This document shows positions 60,801 through 64,000 of a DNA stretch of 64,000 nt, one piece after another. The notes below the pieces were generated by a model. That model saw only the letters and a list, made by a program, of their open reading frames with translations, had not been told where the DNA came from and did no database searches. Positions within the stretch are counted from its first letter, which is position 1, and every line of letters begins with the position of its first letter. The stretch covers positions 800,424 through 864,423 of the forward strand of contig CM053256.1 in assembly GCA_028583405.1 (NCBI GenBank), in the 5' to 3' direction. The DNA comes from Pogonophryne albipinna. Lineage: Eukaryota > Chordata > Actinopteri > Perciformes > Artedidraconidae. The translations under genes were made by a program, and so were the position numbers.

Positions 60801-63346
60801 GTTTTATCGACCGAAACGCTCATTGATTCATTGTCTGAAAATAATAGGCAGATTAATCGACAATGAAAAGAGTTTTAGTTGCAGTGTAAGACTCTTTTGT
60901 CTTTTTTATTGCTTTCTATCTCCCCCCTTCTTCCCCCAAATCTCTCTCTCTGCTCTCCTATACCCCTGCAAGAAGTGCTGCATCTGCAGATATTGGTCTC
61001 CAGAAATATGAATTATAGTACACTTTTGTGCATTGGAACTGAACATAACTGTACTTTCCTGCCACCTTCTTACATTATCTATATTTCTTCTCTTCCCTAT
61101 CCAGTGCGCCACATGTGGGAAGCGTTTCCGGCAGCTGCCCCACCTCCAGGACCACGAGCGCATCCACAGCGGCCTGCGACCTTTCTGCTGCTGGATTTGT
61201 GGAAAGAGCTTCAGCGTGGCAGCCCGGCTCACAGAGCACGCCCGCACCCACAGCGGGGAGAAGCCCTACCCCTGCCCCCACTGCCCCGCCGCTTTTCGCT
61301 CGCGCTCCAACCTGGATAAACACATCCGGCTGCACGGAGACCTGCCTTTGGAGAGCGCTGAGGAGGCGGCGCAGGCAGCTGAGGCCGCCCACGTCCAGAA
61401 GGTCCTGGAAGGGGCCAAGGTATGTGTTAGAAGAACATCACTCGTCACCGGCTTGATCTTAAATATCAGGATACATGTATTTATTACCCTTGCAAGAATG
61501 GAAGTAGTCATCACATACAAAGCTGCATGGGACAAAATAGTTCTCCGAATAGTGTCCTTGGCATGCTTATATACAAGAGAGTGTTACAGTCACAAGATGC
61601 AGGAATACCGGTTCAAAGCAGTATTCTGGCCTTAGTTCAGATTAGCTAAGGCCTGCGTAAGCAATAAACATGACAGTCATATGCCTATCTCCCTTCAGTC
61701 ATATGCCTATCTCCCTTCAGTCATATGCCTATCTCCCTTCAGTCATATGCCTATCTCCCTTCCTATCTCCCTTCAGTCATATGCCTATCTCCCTTCAGTC
61801 ATATGCCTATCTCCCTTCCTATCTCCCTTCCTATCTCCCTTCAGTCATATGCCTATCTCCCTTCAGTCATATGCCTATCTCCCTTCCTATCTCCCTTCAG
61901 TCATATGCCCATCTCCCTTCAGTCATATGCCTATCTCCCTTCAGTCATATGCCTATCTCCCTTCCTATCTCCCTTCAGTCATATGCCTATCTCCCTTCAG
62001 TCATATGCCTATCTCCCTTCCTATCTCCCTTCAGTCATATGCCTATCTCCCTTCCTATCTCCCTTCCGTCATATGCCTATCTCCCTTCCTATCTCCCTTC
62101 AGTCATATGCCTATCTCCCTTCCTATCTCCCTTCCGTCATATGCCTATCTCCCTTCCTATCTCCCTTCCTATCTCCCTTCCGTCATATGCCTATCTCCCT
62201 TCCTATCTCCCTTCAGTCATATGCCTATCTCCCTTCCTATCTCCCTTCCGTCATATGCCTATCTCCCTTCCTATCTCCCTTCAGTCATATGCCTATCTCC
62301 CTTCCTATCTCCCTTCCGTCATATGCCTATCTCCCTTCCTATCTCCCTTCAGTCATATGCCTATCTCCCTTCCTATCTCCCTTCAGTCATATGCCTATCT
62401 CCCTTCCTATCTCCCTTCAGTCATATGCCTATCTCCCTTCCTATCTCCCTTCAGTCATATGCCTATCTCCCTTCAGTCATATGCCTATCTCCCTTCCTAT
62501 CTCCCTTCAGTCATATGCCTATCTCCCTTCAGTCATATGCCTATCTCCCTTCAGTCATATGCCTATCTCCCTTCACTCATATGCCTATCTCCCTAGGGGC
62601 TGTGTCATCATGTTTAATCGTAGGAACATAGCTATCGTATATAATAATAATAATAATAATAATGCATTTTATTTATATAGCGCTTTTCACAACTCAAAGA
62701 CGCTTCAATAAATATATATGTGCTGTGTATTCATTTACATTTATATATATAAAACAGTGTCTCATGAGCGTCATCCATGTAATCATACATCTGGTTACGT
62801 ACACAGTTACAGTTGGGCCTCTGTTATCATGTGCTACTCTGATATAGAAAGAGTACATTCAGTATTTTCCCAACCGTATGTTTTACATGTTATATTTGAT
62901 ATTGTTGCATCGACTCAGTTGTCTTGTGTCAGAGAGAAACCATTGTTTGTTTTGTTTTTGTTGTCGTACGTTTTACCTCCTTGTGTCTGTTGGCCTGGTC
63001 AGATGTTATGTTTCGCTGTGTTGTATGAAAAGTGCTATATAAATAAAGCTTTATTATTATTAAGGTGCTGTCCTCGCTGGCCTCCACGGGGGACCTCGAT
63101 TCTGGCTCAGTGCAGACCATCTACGTGCTGCAGGGCGACGGAGGCACAGAGACCGTCATGATCCCCTCCGATCAGTTCGGCAACATAGACGGCACCTCGC
63201 AGGTCGTCATCCTGCCCTCCTCTGTGCTGGGAGGGCAGGGCATCAACGTTCCCACCATCACCTTGGACGGAAACGAAATCACCATGGTGGAGACGAGCCA
63301 GTCGGAGCAGCACGCCATCGAGTTCATCGTGGAGGAAACGGTGTAA
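27690..63346 (+). CDS. Multi C2H2 zinc-finger protein, ZNF526/ZNF574-like (10 exons, 959 aa)
   Basis: Exons 27688-27863, 36575-37667, 40547-40755, 41880-42059, 42971-43065, 47096-47190, 56593-56741, 59152-59439, 61105-61419 and 63065-63346 join with matching phases to 2880 coding bases, 959 residues plus TAA. About 18 zinc-finger modules are visible: C2HC types near residues 14, 96 and 622, the others C2H2, including a linked C-terminal block with HSGEKPY-type linkers. This implies a nuclear DNA-binding protein, probably a transcriptional regulator; its target is unknown. Paired fingers with FLNTTLFLYHRKQH and FMNTTQFLYHRRQH recall the F-x-N-x-T-x-FLYHRR motif of ZNF574 and ZNF526, and the tail motif GNEITMVETSQ recalls the end of ZNF526. 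Adjacency to gsk3a agrees with human GSK3A-ZNF526. An acidic low-complexity linker (GEEEEMEEGQ) lies between fingers. The ortholog is not certain, so no symbol is given. Confidence 0.88.
28340..28720. mobile_element. Partial CAGGGGTGTCAAACT hAT-type element
   Basis: The left end CAGGGGTGTCAAACTCC at 28340 matches the hAT copies at 6657 and 58324, but no right terminus with a duplicate of TTATAGAG could be found. Internal words are shared with 26160-26450. The right limit is a guess. Confidence 0.5.
28888..29693. mobile_element. 'GGTCTTAAAAAGTATTAAA' element, split by a nested hAT copy
   Basis: Starts CAGGGTGTCCGCGGGGTC and ends 'gacttcaggattcctgcatg'; the internal segments match the short copy at 4370-4515. 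A 294 bp hAT-like element is inserted at 29263-29556 within it. The family is not assigned and no target duplication is clear. Confidence 0.6.
29263..29556. mobile_element. 294 bp hAT-like MITE with perfect 8 bp duplication
   Basis: Ends TAGGACTGCTCAATTA and TAATCGAGCAGCCCTA are inverted copies with two mismatches, and GTATATAG flanks both sides perfectly (29255-29262, 29557-29564). Interior is AT-rich with 'taatcgcgattacgattatg' and a 20-base T-run. No coding capacity. Confidence 0.9.
30385..30600 (-). mobile_element. Reverse-oriented LINE 3' end with (GATTT)n tail
   Basis: Starts with 'atttgatttgatttgattta' and continues into AT-rich sequence ending 'acacttattcaatcccaccc'. This is the expected form of a minus-strand non-LTR element tail. 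No coding part is left. Confidence 0.4.
31821..33077. mobile_element. Inverted-repeat element with TTCACACC ends, split by nested hAT
   Basis: Ends ATGCCCATTTCACACCAA and TTGGTGTGAAAGGGGCAT are inverted copies with one mismatch. Further inside both ends carry 'ggttcc'/'ggaacc' type words. A 638 bp hAT-like element is nested at 32166-32803. Terminal style resembles the PIF/Harbinger-like copy at 48237-48871, but a clean 3 bp duplication is not seen. Confidence 0.75.
32166..32803. mobile_element. hAT-like element (TAGTGTTG ends), perfect 8 bp duplication
   Basis: Ends TAGTGTTGCACGGTGTACC and GGTATCGTGACAACACTA are inverted relatives, flanked by GTTGAATG on both sides (32158-32165, 32804-32811). 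The open frame at 32284-32508 inside has no recognisable domain. It lies inside the 31821-33077 element and is therefore younger. Confidence 0.88.
33389..34087. mobile_element. TTAA-target element A, copy 1
   Basis: Flanked by TTAA (33389-33392, 34084-34087) with inverted ends beginning AGTGCACCTATC and ending GATAGGTCCCCT. About 690 bp, no transposase. The inverted copy at 52821-54762 matches along its length. Confidence 0.82.
35073..35911 (+). mobile_element. hAT element relic with dimerisation-domain remnant
   Basis: Ends TAGGGATGGGAACGATTA and TTCAAATTCCCATCCCTA are inverted relatives. Flanks TTTTTTAG (35065-35072) and TTGTTTAG (35912-35919) match at 7 of 8. At 35425-35499 the + strand encodes IPAERVFSTAGLIVNRLRTR then LSPE and a stop, which is the hATC dimerisation motif of hAT/ZBED transposases. 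The catalytic domain is deleted. Confidence 0.88.
35920..36570. other. Intron sequence before the large zinc-finger exon
   Basis: Unique-looking AT-rich sequence; nothing specific is recognised except the polypyrimidine tract and acceptor CTTTGCAG at 36567-36574. Confidence 0.6.
36575..37667 (+). CDS. Large zinc-finger exon: fingers 2-6 and acidic linker
   Basis: Acceptor TTTGCAG ends at 36574; donor AAAG|GTGAGA follows 37667, leaving one base of a split Gly codon. The 364 codons hold YQCGDCDELFKSLDLWQQH (C2HC, about residue 96), an acidic stretch with EPEETPVGEEEEMEEGQ, then fingers CVDCGSCFGLVSELVSH, CSVCGESFLNTTLFLYH, CTQCGESFNNEGGLGTH and CPHCGESFMNTTQFLYH. The third/fourth and fifth/sixth fingers look like a tandem duplication of a two-finger unit. 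It ends in a Ser/Pro-rich segment with a basic patch (KRSRPSFR), a possible nuclear localisation signal. Confidence 0.92.
37846..38904. mobile_element. TTAA-target element B, copy 2, split by element C
   Basis: Flanked by TTAA (37846-37849, 38901-38904). 37850-38079 and 38762-38900 align with the intact copy at 10647-11028; the gap is an inserted element with TTCACACC-type ends at 38080-38751. Confidence 0.82.
38080..38751. mobile_element. Element C copy 1: 31 bp inverted ends and a 23 bp-arm central palindrome
   Basis: Ends starting TAGGCGCGTTCACACCGCAG and finishing CTGCGGTGTGAATGCGCCTA are inverted over 31 bp with one mismatch. At 38462-38508 a perfect palindrome has two 23 bp arms (ggcttcagtagaagctgctg...) around a single base. 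A second, opposite-oriented copy is at 44894-45537. PIF/Harbinger-like by style of termini; target duplication not resolved. Confidence 0.8.
39062..39115 (-). mobile_element. Short reverse-oriented LINE/SINE tail
   Basis: 'gcttttacccaaagtgactt' followed by 'acatccacttcaatacgttg' is the reverse of the tail 'aagtcactttggataaaagc' in the SINE at 24431-24640. Confidence 0.5.
39257..40473. mobile_element. 1217 bp element E1, copy 1, perfect 8 bp duplication
   Basis: Begins CATAGACTGTATATATAAAT and ends AGTTTGCCGCTTG. TTTAAACC flanks both sides perfectly (39249-39256, 40474-40481). A second copy at 53404-54628 in the same orientation is about 95% or more identical by eye. Terminal inverted repeats are weak (CATAGACTG against CAAGCGGCA). 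An 8 bp duplication suggests hAT or P superfamily, but I cannot assign it. It ends 73 bases before the next coding exon. Confidence 0.88.
40547..40755 (+). CDS. Zinc-finger exon: finger 7
   Basis: Acceptor TTTGTCAG ends at 40546. With the preceding G it starts GLKGINDESEVG and carries CPYCGKTFTRRVFLRTHVYSH followed by a TGEKLFTCK linker; donor AAG|GTGCCA, phase 0. The first Cys of finger 8 is the CK at the exon end, so the finger is completed only by the next exon. Confidence 0.9.
40886..41463. mobile_element. TTAA-target element A-like, copy 3, with tandem repeat
   Basis: Flanked by TTAA (40886-40889, 41460-41463), with ends AGGTCACCTATTATGC and GTATAATAGGAGACCTT inverted to each other. Its ends are related to element A at 33389. 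Inside, 'ttcttcatgtctcttctaca' plus 'tcaacatgtgtcccctc' repeats three times (40915-41025). Confidence 0.75.
41850..41876. repeat. (TTG)n tract forming a splice acceptor
   Basis: Eight TTG units run directly into TTAAG|G, the acceptor of the 41880 exon. It takes the place of a pyrimidine tract. Confidence 0.9.
41880..42059 (+). CDS. Zinc-finger exon: rest of finger 8 and finger 9
   Basis: Acceptor GTTAAG ends at 41879; donor CCG|GTACAG follows 42059; 60 codons, phase 0. Joined to the previous exon the finger reads CK|VCTKSFANSQSLLRHSMSH, so the splice is confirmed by the zinc ligands. Finger 9 is CDVCGKNFSQAATLKRHQRIH, followed by a basic tail RRKRGRKP that could aid nuclear import or DNA contact. 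Confidence 0.92.
42170..42287 (+). mobile_element. LINE/SINE 3' tail
   Basis: 'cttgtaaagcgctctgagca' followed by 'aaaagcgctagataaatgta' and an ATT-rich tail is a common fish non-LTR 3' end, plus orientation. Confidence 0.55.
42289..42530. repeat. 22 bp tandem repeat with 88 bp higher-order period
   Basis: Eleven copies of CGCCTCTAAATTTGAAGGAA plus AA. Three unit variants (A: tttgaagg; B: tttgaggg; C: aattgaagg) occur in the order A A A B C A A B C A A, so the units repeat with period four. Confidence 0.93.
42971..43065 (+). CDS. Zinc-finger exon: first part of finger 10
   Basis: Acceptor TTTTTGCAG ends at 42970; donor AA|GTAATA follows 43065 (phase 2). Encodes TCTLDSEGAAHLFPCPNCPS and then RFNTEDQLNHH. 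The last His ligand is supplied by the next exon (K|LLH). Confidence 0.88.
43111..43209. mobile_element. 99 bp hAT MITE (CAGAGGTGGAAGT ends)
   Basis: Starts CAGAGGTGGAAGTAAAAAGG and ends GTTACTGTCCACCACTG, with the palindromic 'tacagtacttgagtaaatgt' words seen in Tol2-like fish MITEs. Flanks GTCTTTCA and GTCGTTTA match at 6 of 8. It lies 45 bases after the donor of the preceding exon. Confidence 0.75.
43660..44890. other. Intron sequence with unassigned repeat-like patch
   Basis: 43680-43745 has repeated 'ggctcctaaac' and 'aagagccggctctttcggct' words and the following 300 bases are GC-rich with CpGs; it may be part of a DNA transposon but I found no ends. The remainder is unremarkable. Confidence 0.35.
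44894..45537. mobile_element. Element C copy 2 (opposite orientation)
   Basis: Ends GCCGCTTTCACACC and GGTGTGAAAGCGCC are inverted. The interior is the reverse complement of 38080-38751, including the palindrome at 45128-45174 (23 bp arms, one mismatch). Confidence 0.8.
45540..47090. other. Zinc-finger gene intron, no exon seen
   Basis: Unique-looking except for a 12 bp tandem array. The minus-strand open frames over 46664-47001 are created by that array. Confidence 0.5.
46724..46818. repeat. 12 bp tandem repeat (GGTGGAAGCTGG)
   Basis: About seven to eight copies of GGTGGAAGCTGG, the last ones diverged, giving Pro-Gln-Leu-Pro type open frames on the minus strand. Confidence 0.92.
47096..47190 (+). 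CDS. Zinc-finger exon: end of finger 10 and finger 11
   Basis: Acceptor TTTAACAG ends at 47095; donor CAAG|GTGAGA follows 47190. The first base completes Lys, then LLHTSHPFPCEECGEAFKRR and RDLDLHSLTHQ. LLH gives the last ligand of finger 10 and CEEC...H...H is finger 11. Confidence 0.9.
47941..48170 (-). mobile_element. Reverse-oriented LINE 3' end
   Basis: 'atcagaatcagaaatccttt' followed by 'attagtcccacagcgggaaa' is the reversed 3' end of a common fish non-LTR element; a forward relative ends at 22618 ('aaagtatttctgattctgat'). Confidence 0.6.
48237..48871. mobile_element. PIF/Harbinger-like element with TAA duplication
   Basis: Ends GGCCCCATTTACACGGGAAC and GTTCTCGTGTAAACAGCACC are inverted relatives, flanked by TAA on each side (48234-48236, 48872-48874). 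A 3 bp TWA duplication is typical of PIF/Harbinger. No transposase is present. Confidence 0.78.
48985..51780. other. Zinc-finger gene intron, no exon seen
   Basis: No recognisable exon. 50466-50590 and 50940-51075 are degenerate copies of one sequence ('ggaataatgatt', 'attagtctgtg', 'aatttccccaaag'), probably an old dispersed repeat. The rest looks unique. Confidence 0.5.
51791..52026. mobile_element. Small inverted-repeat element with 70 bp internal tandem
   Basis: Ends CAGTGGTGGACTGGGAC and GATGGCCAGTCCGCCACTG are inverted relatives. Inside, a 70 bp unit beginning 'cgaccggcccacttc' is present about 2.4 times (51829-51995). Possible hAT; flanks CATGTAGC and CACCCAGC match only at 5 of 8. 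Confidence 0.6.
52027..52820. other. Intron sequence, no gene seen
   Basis: Contains two degenerate copies of one segment: 52270-52330 and 52440-52510 share 'atcatttaatgtatc'-like and 'gaattgacatgaaagcact' words, and 52200-52230 and 52365-52395 share 'ctacaaaaa...tttgttttt'. This suggests an old tandem duplication of about 175 bp. Confidence 0.45.
52821..54762. mobile_element. TTAA-target element A, copy 2 (inverted), split by E1 copy 2
   Basis: Flanked by TTAA (52821-52824, 54759-54762). 52825-53403 and 54629-54758 together equal the reverse complement of the copy at 33389-34087. The gap is exactly the 1225 bp element at 53404-54628. Confidence 0.85.
53404..54628. mobile_element. 1225 bp element E1, copy 2, perfect 8 bp duplication
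   Basis: Same ends and orientation as 39257-40473. GATATGAG flanks both sides (53396-53403, 54629-54636), and the uninterrupted site is visible inverted in element A copy 1 near 33525 with only one GATATGAG. This proves both the borders and the 8 bp duplication. Confidence 0.92.
54768..56527 (+). mobile_element. LINE 3' end, split by a hAT element
   Basis: The + strand reads ALNGLGPKYISDLLLNDEPS, then SLRSSGQLSVPRV and FKSRLKTFLFAAAFN, the same LINE C-terminus as the minus-strand relic at 13489-13935, with internal stop and frameshift. The 3'UTR 'gaaaggtgctatataa' is cut at 55170 and resumes at 56506 as 'tatataaataaacttgcctt'. Confidence 0.82.
55171..56505. mobile_element. 1335 bp hAT-type element inserted in a LINE tail
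   Basis: Ends CAGGGGTGCACATAACTTTT and ACCAGTTATGTGCAGCCCTG are inverted relatives; flanks TATATAAT (55163-55170) and TATATAAA (56506-56513) match at 7 of 8. The interior has a CT-rich patch (56327-56405) and no intact transposase. Confidence 0.87.
56593..56741 (+). CDS. Zinc-finger exon: finger 12 and RG-rich linker
   Basis: Acceptor CCATTTCAG ends at 56592; donor CAG|GTAGGG follows 56741. With the preceding G it reads DKQPATCLHCSNQFVNQSVL then EIHMQRCPSTEDD. The ligands are C-x2-C-x12-H-x3-C, a C2HC module. A GRGRGQGRGRC segment follows, an arginine-glycine patch of the kind that binds nucleic acid in other proteins. Confidence 0.9.
57300..57475. mobile_element. Inverse fragment of the CAGGGCCGGCC hAT family
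   Basis: Matches the reverse complement of 24840-25010, including 'gggggagcatgcccccggac' and 'gtgcaccagattgatgcttt'. Ends were not found. Confidence 0.7.
58010..58200 (-). mobile_element. Reverse-oriented LINE/SINE 3' end
   Basis: 'gctttattgtcatatgcaca' followed by 'agtaaaatgcaaaaatacgt' is typical of a fish non-LTR 3' end in reverse. No coding part. Confidence 0.45.
58324..58836. mobile_element. hAT element (CAGGGGTGTCAAACT), perfect 8 bp duplication
   Basis: Ends CAGGGGTGTCAAACTCAAGG and TTTAGTTTGACACCCCTG are near-perfect inverted repeats. ATCTAGAG flanks both sides (58316-58323, 58837-58844). The interior has a 17 bp repeat ('ttcttagaatttgactt', three copies, 58540-58590). Same family as 6657-7239. 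Confidence 0.93.
59152..59439 (+). CDS. Zinc-finger exon: fingers 13-15
   Basis: Acceptor TTCTCCTTCAG ends at 59151; donor GAG|GTAAGA follows 59439; 96 codons, phase 0. Fingers are CDLCGHRCMTQEGLDLHRLSH, CPVRPCRRRFTSDSTLEEH (with C-x4-C spacing) and CQICLKDFAYNSTFNVHMRTH, then the linker TDERPFE. The next finger starts with the Cys coded first in the following exon. Confidence 0.93.
59440..61104 (+). other. Zinc-finger gene intron
   Basis: No exon is recognised. 60800-60885 ('ccgaaacgctcattgattca ... gcagattaatcgacaatg, agttttagttgcagtg') looks like an old dispersed repeat shared with 50935. A G-run lies at 60426-60437. Confidence 0.6.
61105..61419 (+). CDS. Zinc-finger exon: fingers 16-18
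   Basis: Acceptor CCCTATCCAG ends at 61104; donor AAG|GTATGT follows 61419; 105 codons, phase 0. Fingers CATCGKRFRQLPHLQDHERIH, CWICGKSFSVAARLTEHARTH and CPHCPAAFRSRSNLDKHIRLH are joined by HSGLRPF and HSGEKPY linkers, the canonical arrangement for sequence-specific DNA binding. An Ala/Glu-rich helix-like stretch (ESAEEAAQAAEAAHVQKVLE) follows. Confidence 0.95.
61672..62594. repeat. 22/34 bp minisatellite in the last intron
   Basis: About 920 bp built from TCATATGCCTATCTCCCTTC plus AG (22 bp) and a longer form with one or two extra CTATCTCCCTTC blocks (34 or 46 bp). A CAG-to-CCG variant (tccgtcatatg) clusters between 62060 and 62330. Stop-free in all three plus frames, hence long false open frames. 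Confidence 0.96.
62641..62710 (-). mobile_element. Reverse-oriented LINE tail with (TAA)n
   Basis: (ATA)n followed by 'tttatttatatagcgctttt' is the reverse of the LINE 3' end 'aaaagcgctatataaataaa'. Confidence 0.7.
63026..63063 (+). mobile_element. LINE tail supplying a splice acceptor
   Basis: 'gaaaagtgctatataaataa' followed by agctttattattatta is a forward LINE 3' end; its (TTA)n tail runs straight into AAG|G, the acceptor of the last coding exon. Confidence 0.75.
63065..63346 (+). CDS. Zinc-finger terminal exon with C-terminal tail
   Basis: Acceptor ...TTATTAAG ends at 63064; 93 codons and TAA at 63344-63346. The tail contains no zinc finger. It is rich in Val, Ile, Thr, Gly and acidic residues (TIYVLQGDGGTETVMIPSD, TITLDGNEITMVETSQSEQ, IEFIVEETV), resembling activation-type tails such as those of other multi-finger factors. 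GNEITMVETSQ is reminiscent of GETIAIIETSQ in ZNF526 as I recall it. Confidence 0.88.
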   Translation: MLSSLASTGDLDSGSVQTIYVLQGDGGTETVMIPSDQFGNIDGTSQVVILPSSVLGGQGINVPTITLDGNEITMVETSQSEQHAIEFIVEETV

Positions 63347-64000
63347 TCGAGACATTAAATACTATTTTCAGTAGAGAAAAGGCTGAAAGATGAATTGACT
63401 GTTGAGTTAAAAGTTTGAGTTATTACCATAAATGTATAGTTTGATTGTTTGACTGTGTAGCAAAACTATTTTACAGCTTGAGAGGAAAATCTAATAACAT
63501 TGTTCAAAAAAATAAATGATTCAAAAGTCATAGATGAAATGCTCAAGAGAACAGCAAGTACCTTAAGTTAATATTTCAAACTCATTGGAAAACAGGTCAT
63601 AAAATTGGCCCCTCGATTATAAATAGACATCTGAGCCCCCTTTTTTATTAGGGGGAGACAAGTGGTGTTAGCCCCTGAAATGTCTATTGCTTTCTTTATA
63701 ATAAAACACTTCCACTTTCACACTTGTAAGCATCCATCAATTTATAAGGTAGATGACCCCGGGCATTGCCCTCATCCTGTCAGATGGGATGGACTTTATA
63801 GGTTCTGCTGTAAATTGCCACTTCTGCCTTTTGACAAACATTACGAGGTCCTTTACTGAGAAATATACTGACAAGTCACTGTACAGCTTTTCAAACCACT
63901 CAGTTTCTCTCTGTCACACTTATACTCACGAAAAGGTAGAACGAAGTGCTGTTGTTTGTATAGATCAATCGTAATGTTCCAATAATTTGTAGGACATTGT
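63347..64000 (+). other. Probable 3'UTR and downstream sequence
   Basis: AT-rich sequence without exon features. Polyadenylation signals AATAAA at 63511-63516 and 63700-63705 are both plausible ends. Nothing else is recognised up to the window end. Confidence 0.5.
63511..63516 (+). terminator. Candidate polyadenylation signal AATAAA
   Basis: First canonical AATAAA after the stop codon, 165 bases downstream. A second lies at 63700-63705. Which one is used cannot be told from the sequence. Confidence 0.5.

Noticed and set aside
61670..62711. Open frames of 308-328 codons in three frames
   Set aside because: Minisatellite units of 22 and 34 bases lack stop codons; unrelated to the zinc-finger reading frame.

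Overview
The window is teleost fish nuclear DNA. Two spliced vertebrate genes with GT-AG introns lie on the + strand: the C-terminal part of a GSK3-alpha kinase gene (gsk3a) and a complete multi-zinc-finger gene that I could assemble across ten coding exons. The rest is typical of a teleost: dense cut-and-paste transposons (hAT-like, Tc1, PIF/Harbinger-like, TTAA-target), 5'-truncated LINEs, a tRNA-derived SINE, (TA)n tracts and long low-copy-unit satellites. I see no bacterial, viral or CRISPR content. The species cannot be named from the sequence alone.

Layout. 1-2501 is a gsk3a intron whose upstream exons lie outside the window; it carries a Tc1 transposase remnant. 2502-7888 holds the last five gsk3a coding exons (activation loop to stop codon), with a 1.1 kb pyrimidine-only array just inside one intron and a hAT copy in the next. 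7889 to about 10415 is the likely long 3'UTR. About 10420-23000 is intergenic: a nested transposon stack with palindromic subterminal repeats (11.1-13.9 kb), a 2.4 kb CATC/TATC satellite (14.75-17.1 kb), a LINE copy with a perfect 17 bp target duplication (18.7-19.3 kb) and a larger LINE reverse-transcriptase relic (20.8-22.3 kb). 23.0-23.6 kb is a possible promoter and 5' exon for the next gene.

27690-63346 is the zinc-finger gene. Its ten exons join in frame to a 959-residue protein with about 18 zinc-finger modules and an acidic/hydrophobic C-terminal tail. Three fingers are split across exon junctions, which independently confirms the splicing. Its introns hold most of the mobile elements, including two direct copies of a 1.2 kb element with perfect 8 bp target duplications, one of them inserted inside another transposon. 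The final exon's splice acceptor appears to be supplied by a LINE tail.

The two genes are not an operon. Their adjacency agrees with the human 19q13.2 neighbourhood as I recall it, where GSK3A lies beside ZNF526; this supports calling the kinase gsk3a rather than gsk3b and relating the zinc-finger gene to ZNF526/ZNF574. I found no convincing evidence of a new biological system. The most interesting points are the exon-rich zinc-finger gene, transposon-derived splice sites, and datable nested insertions.
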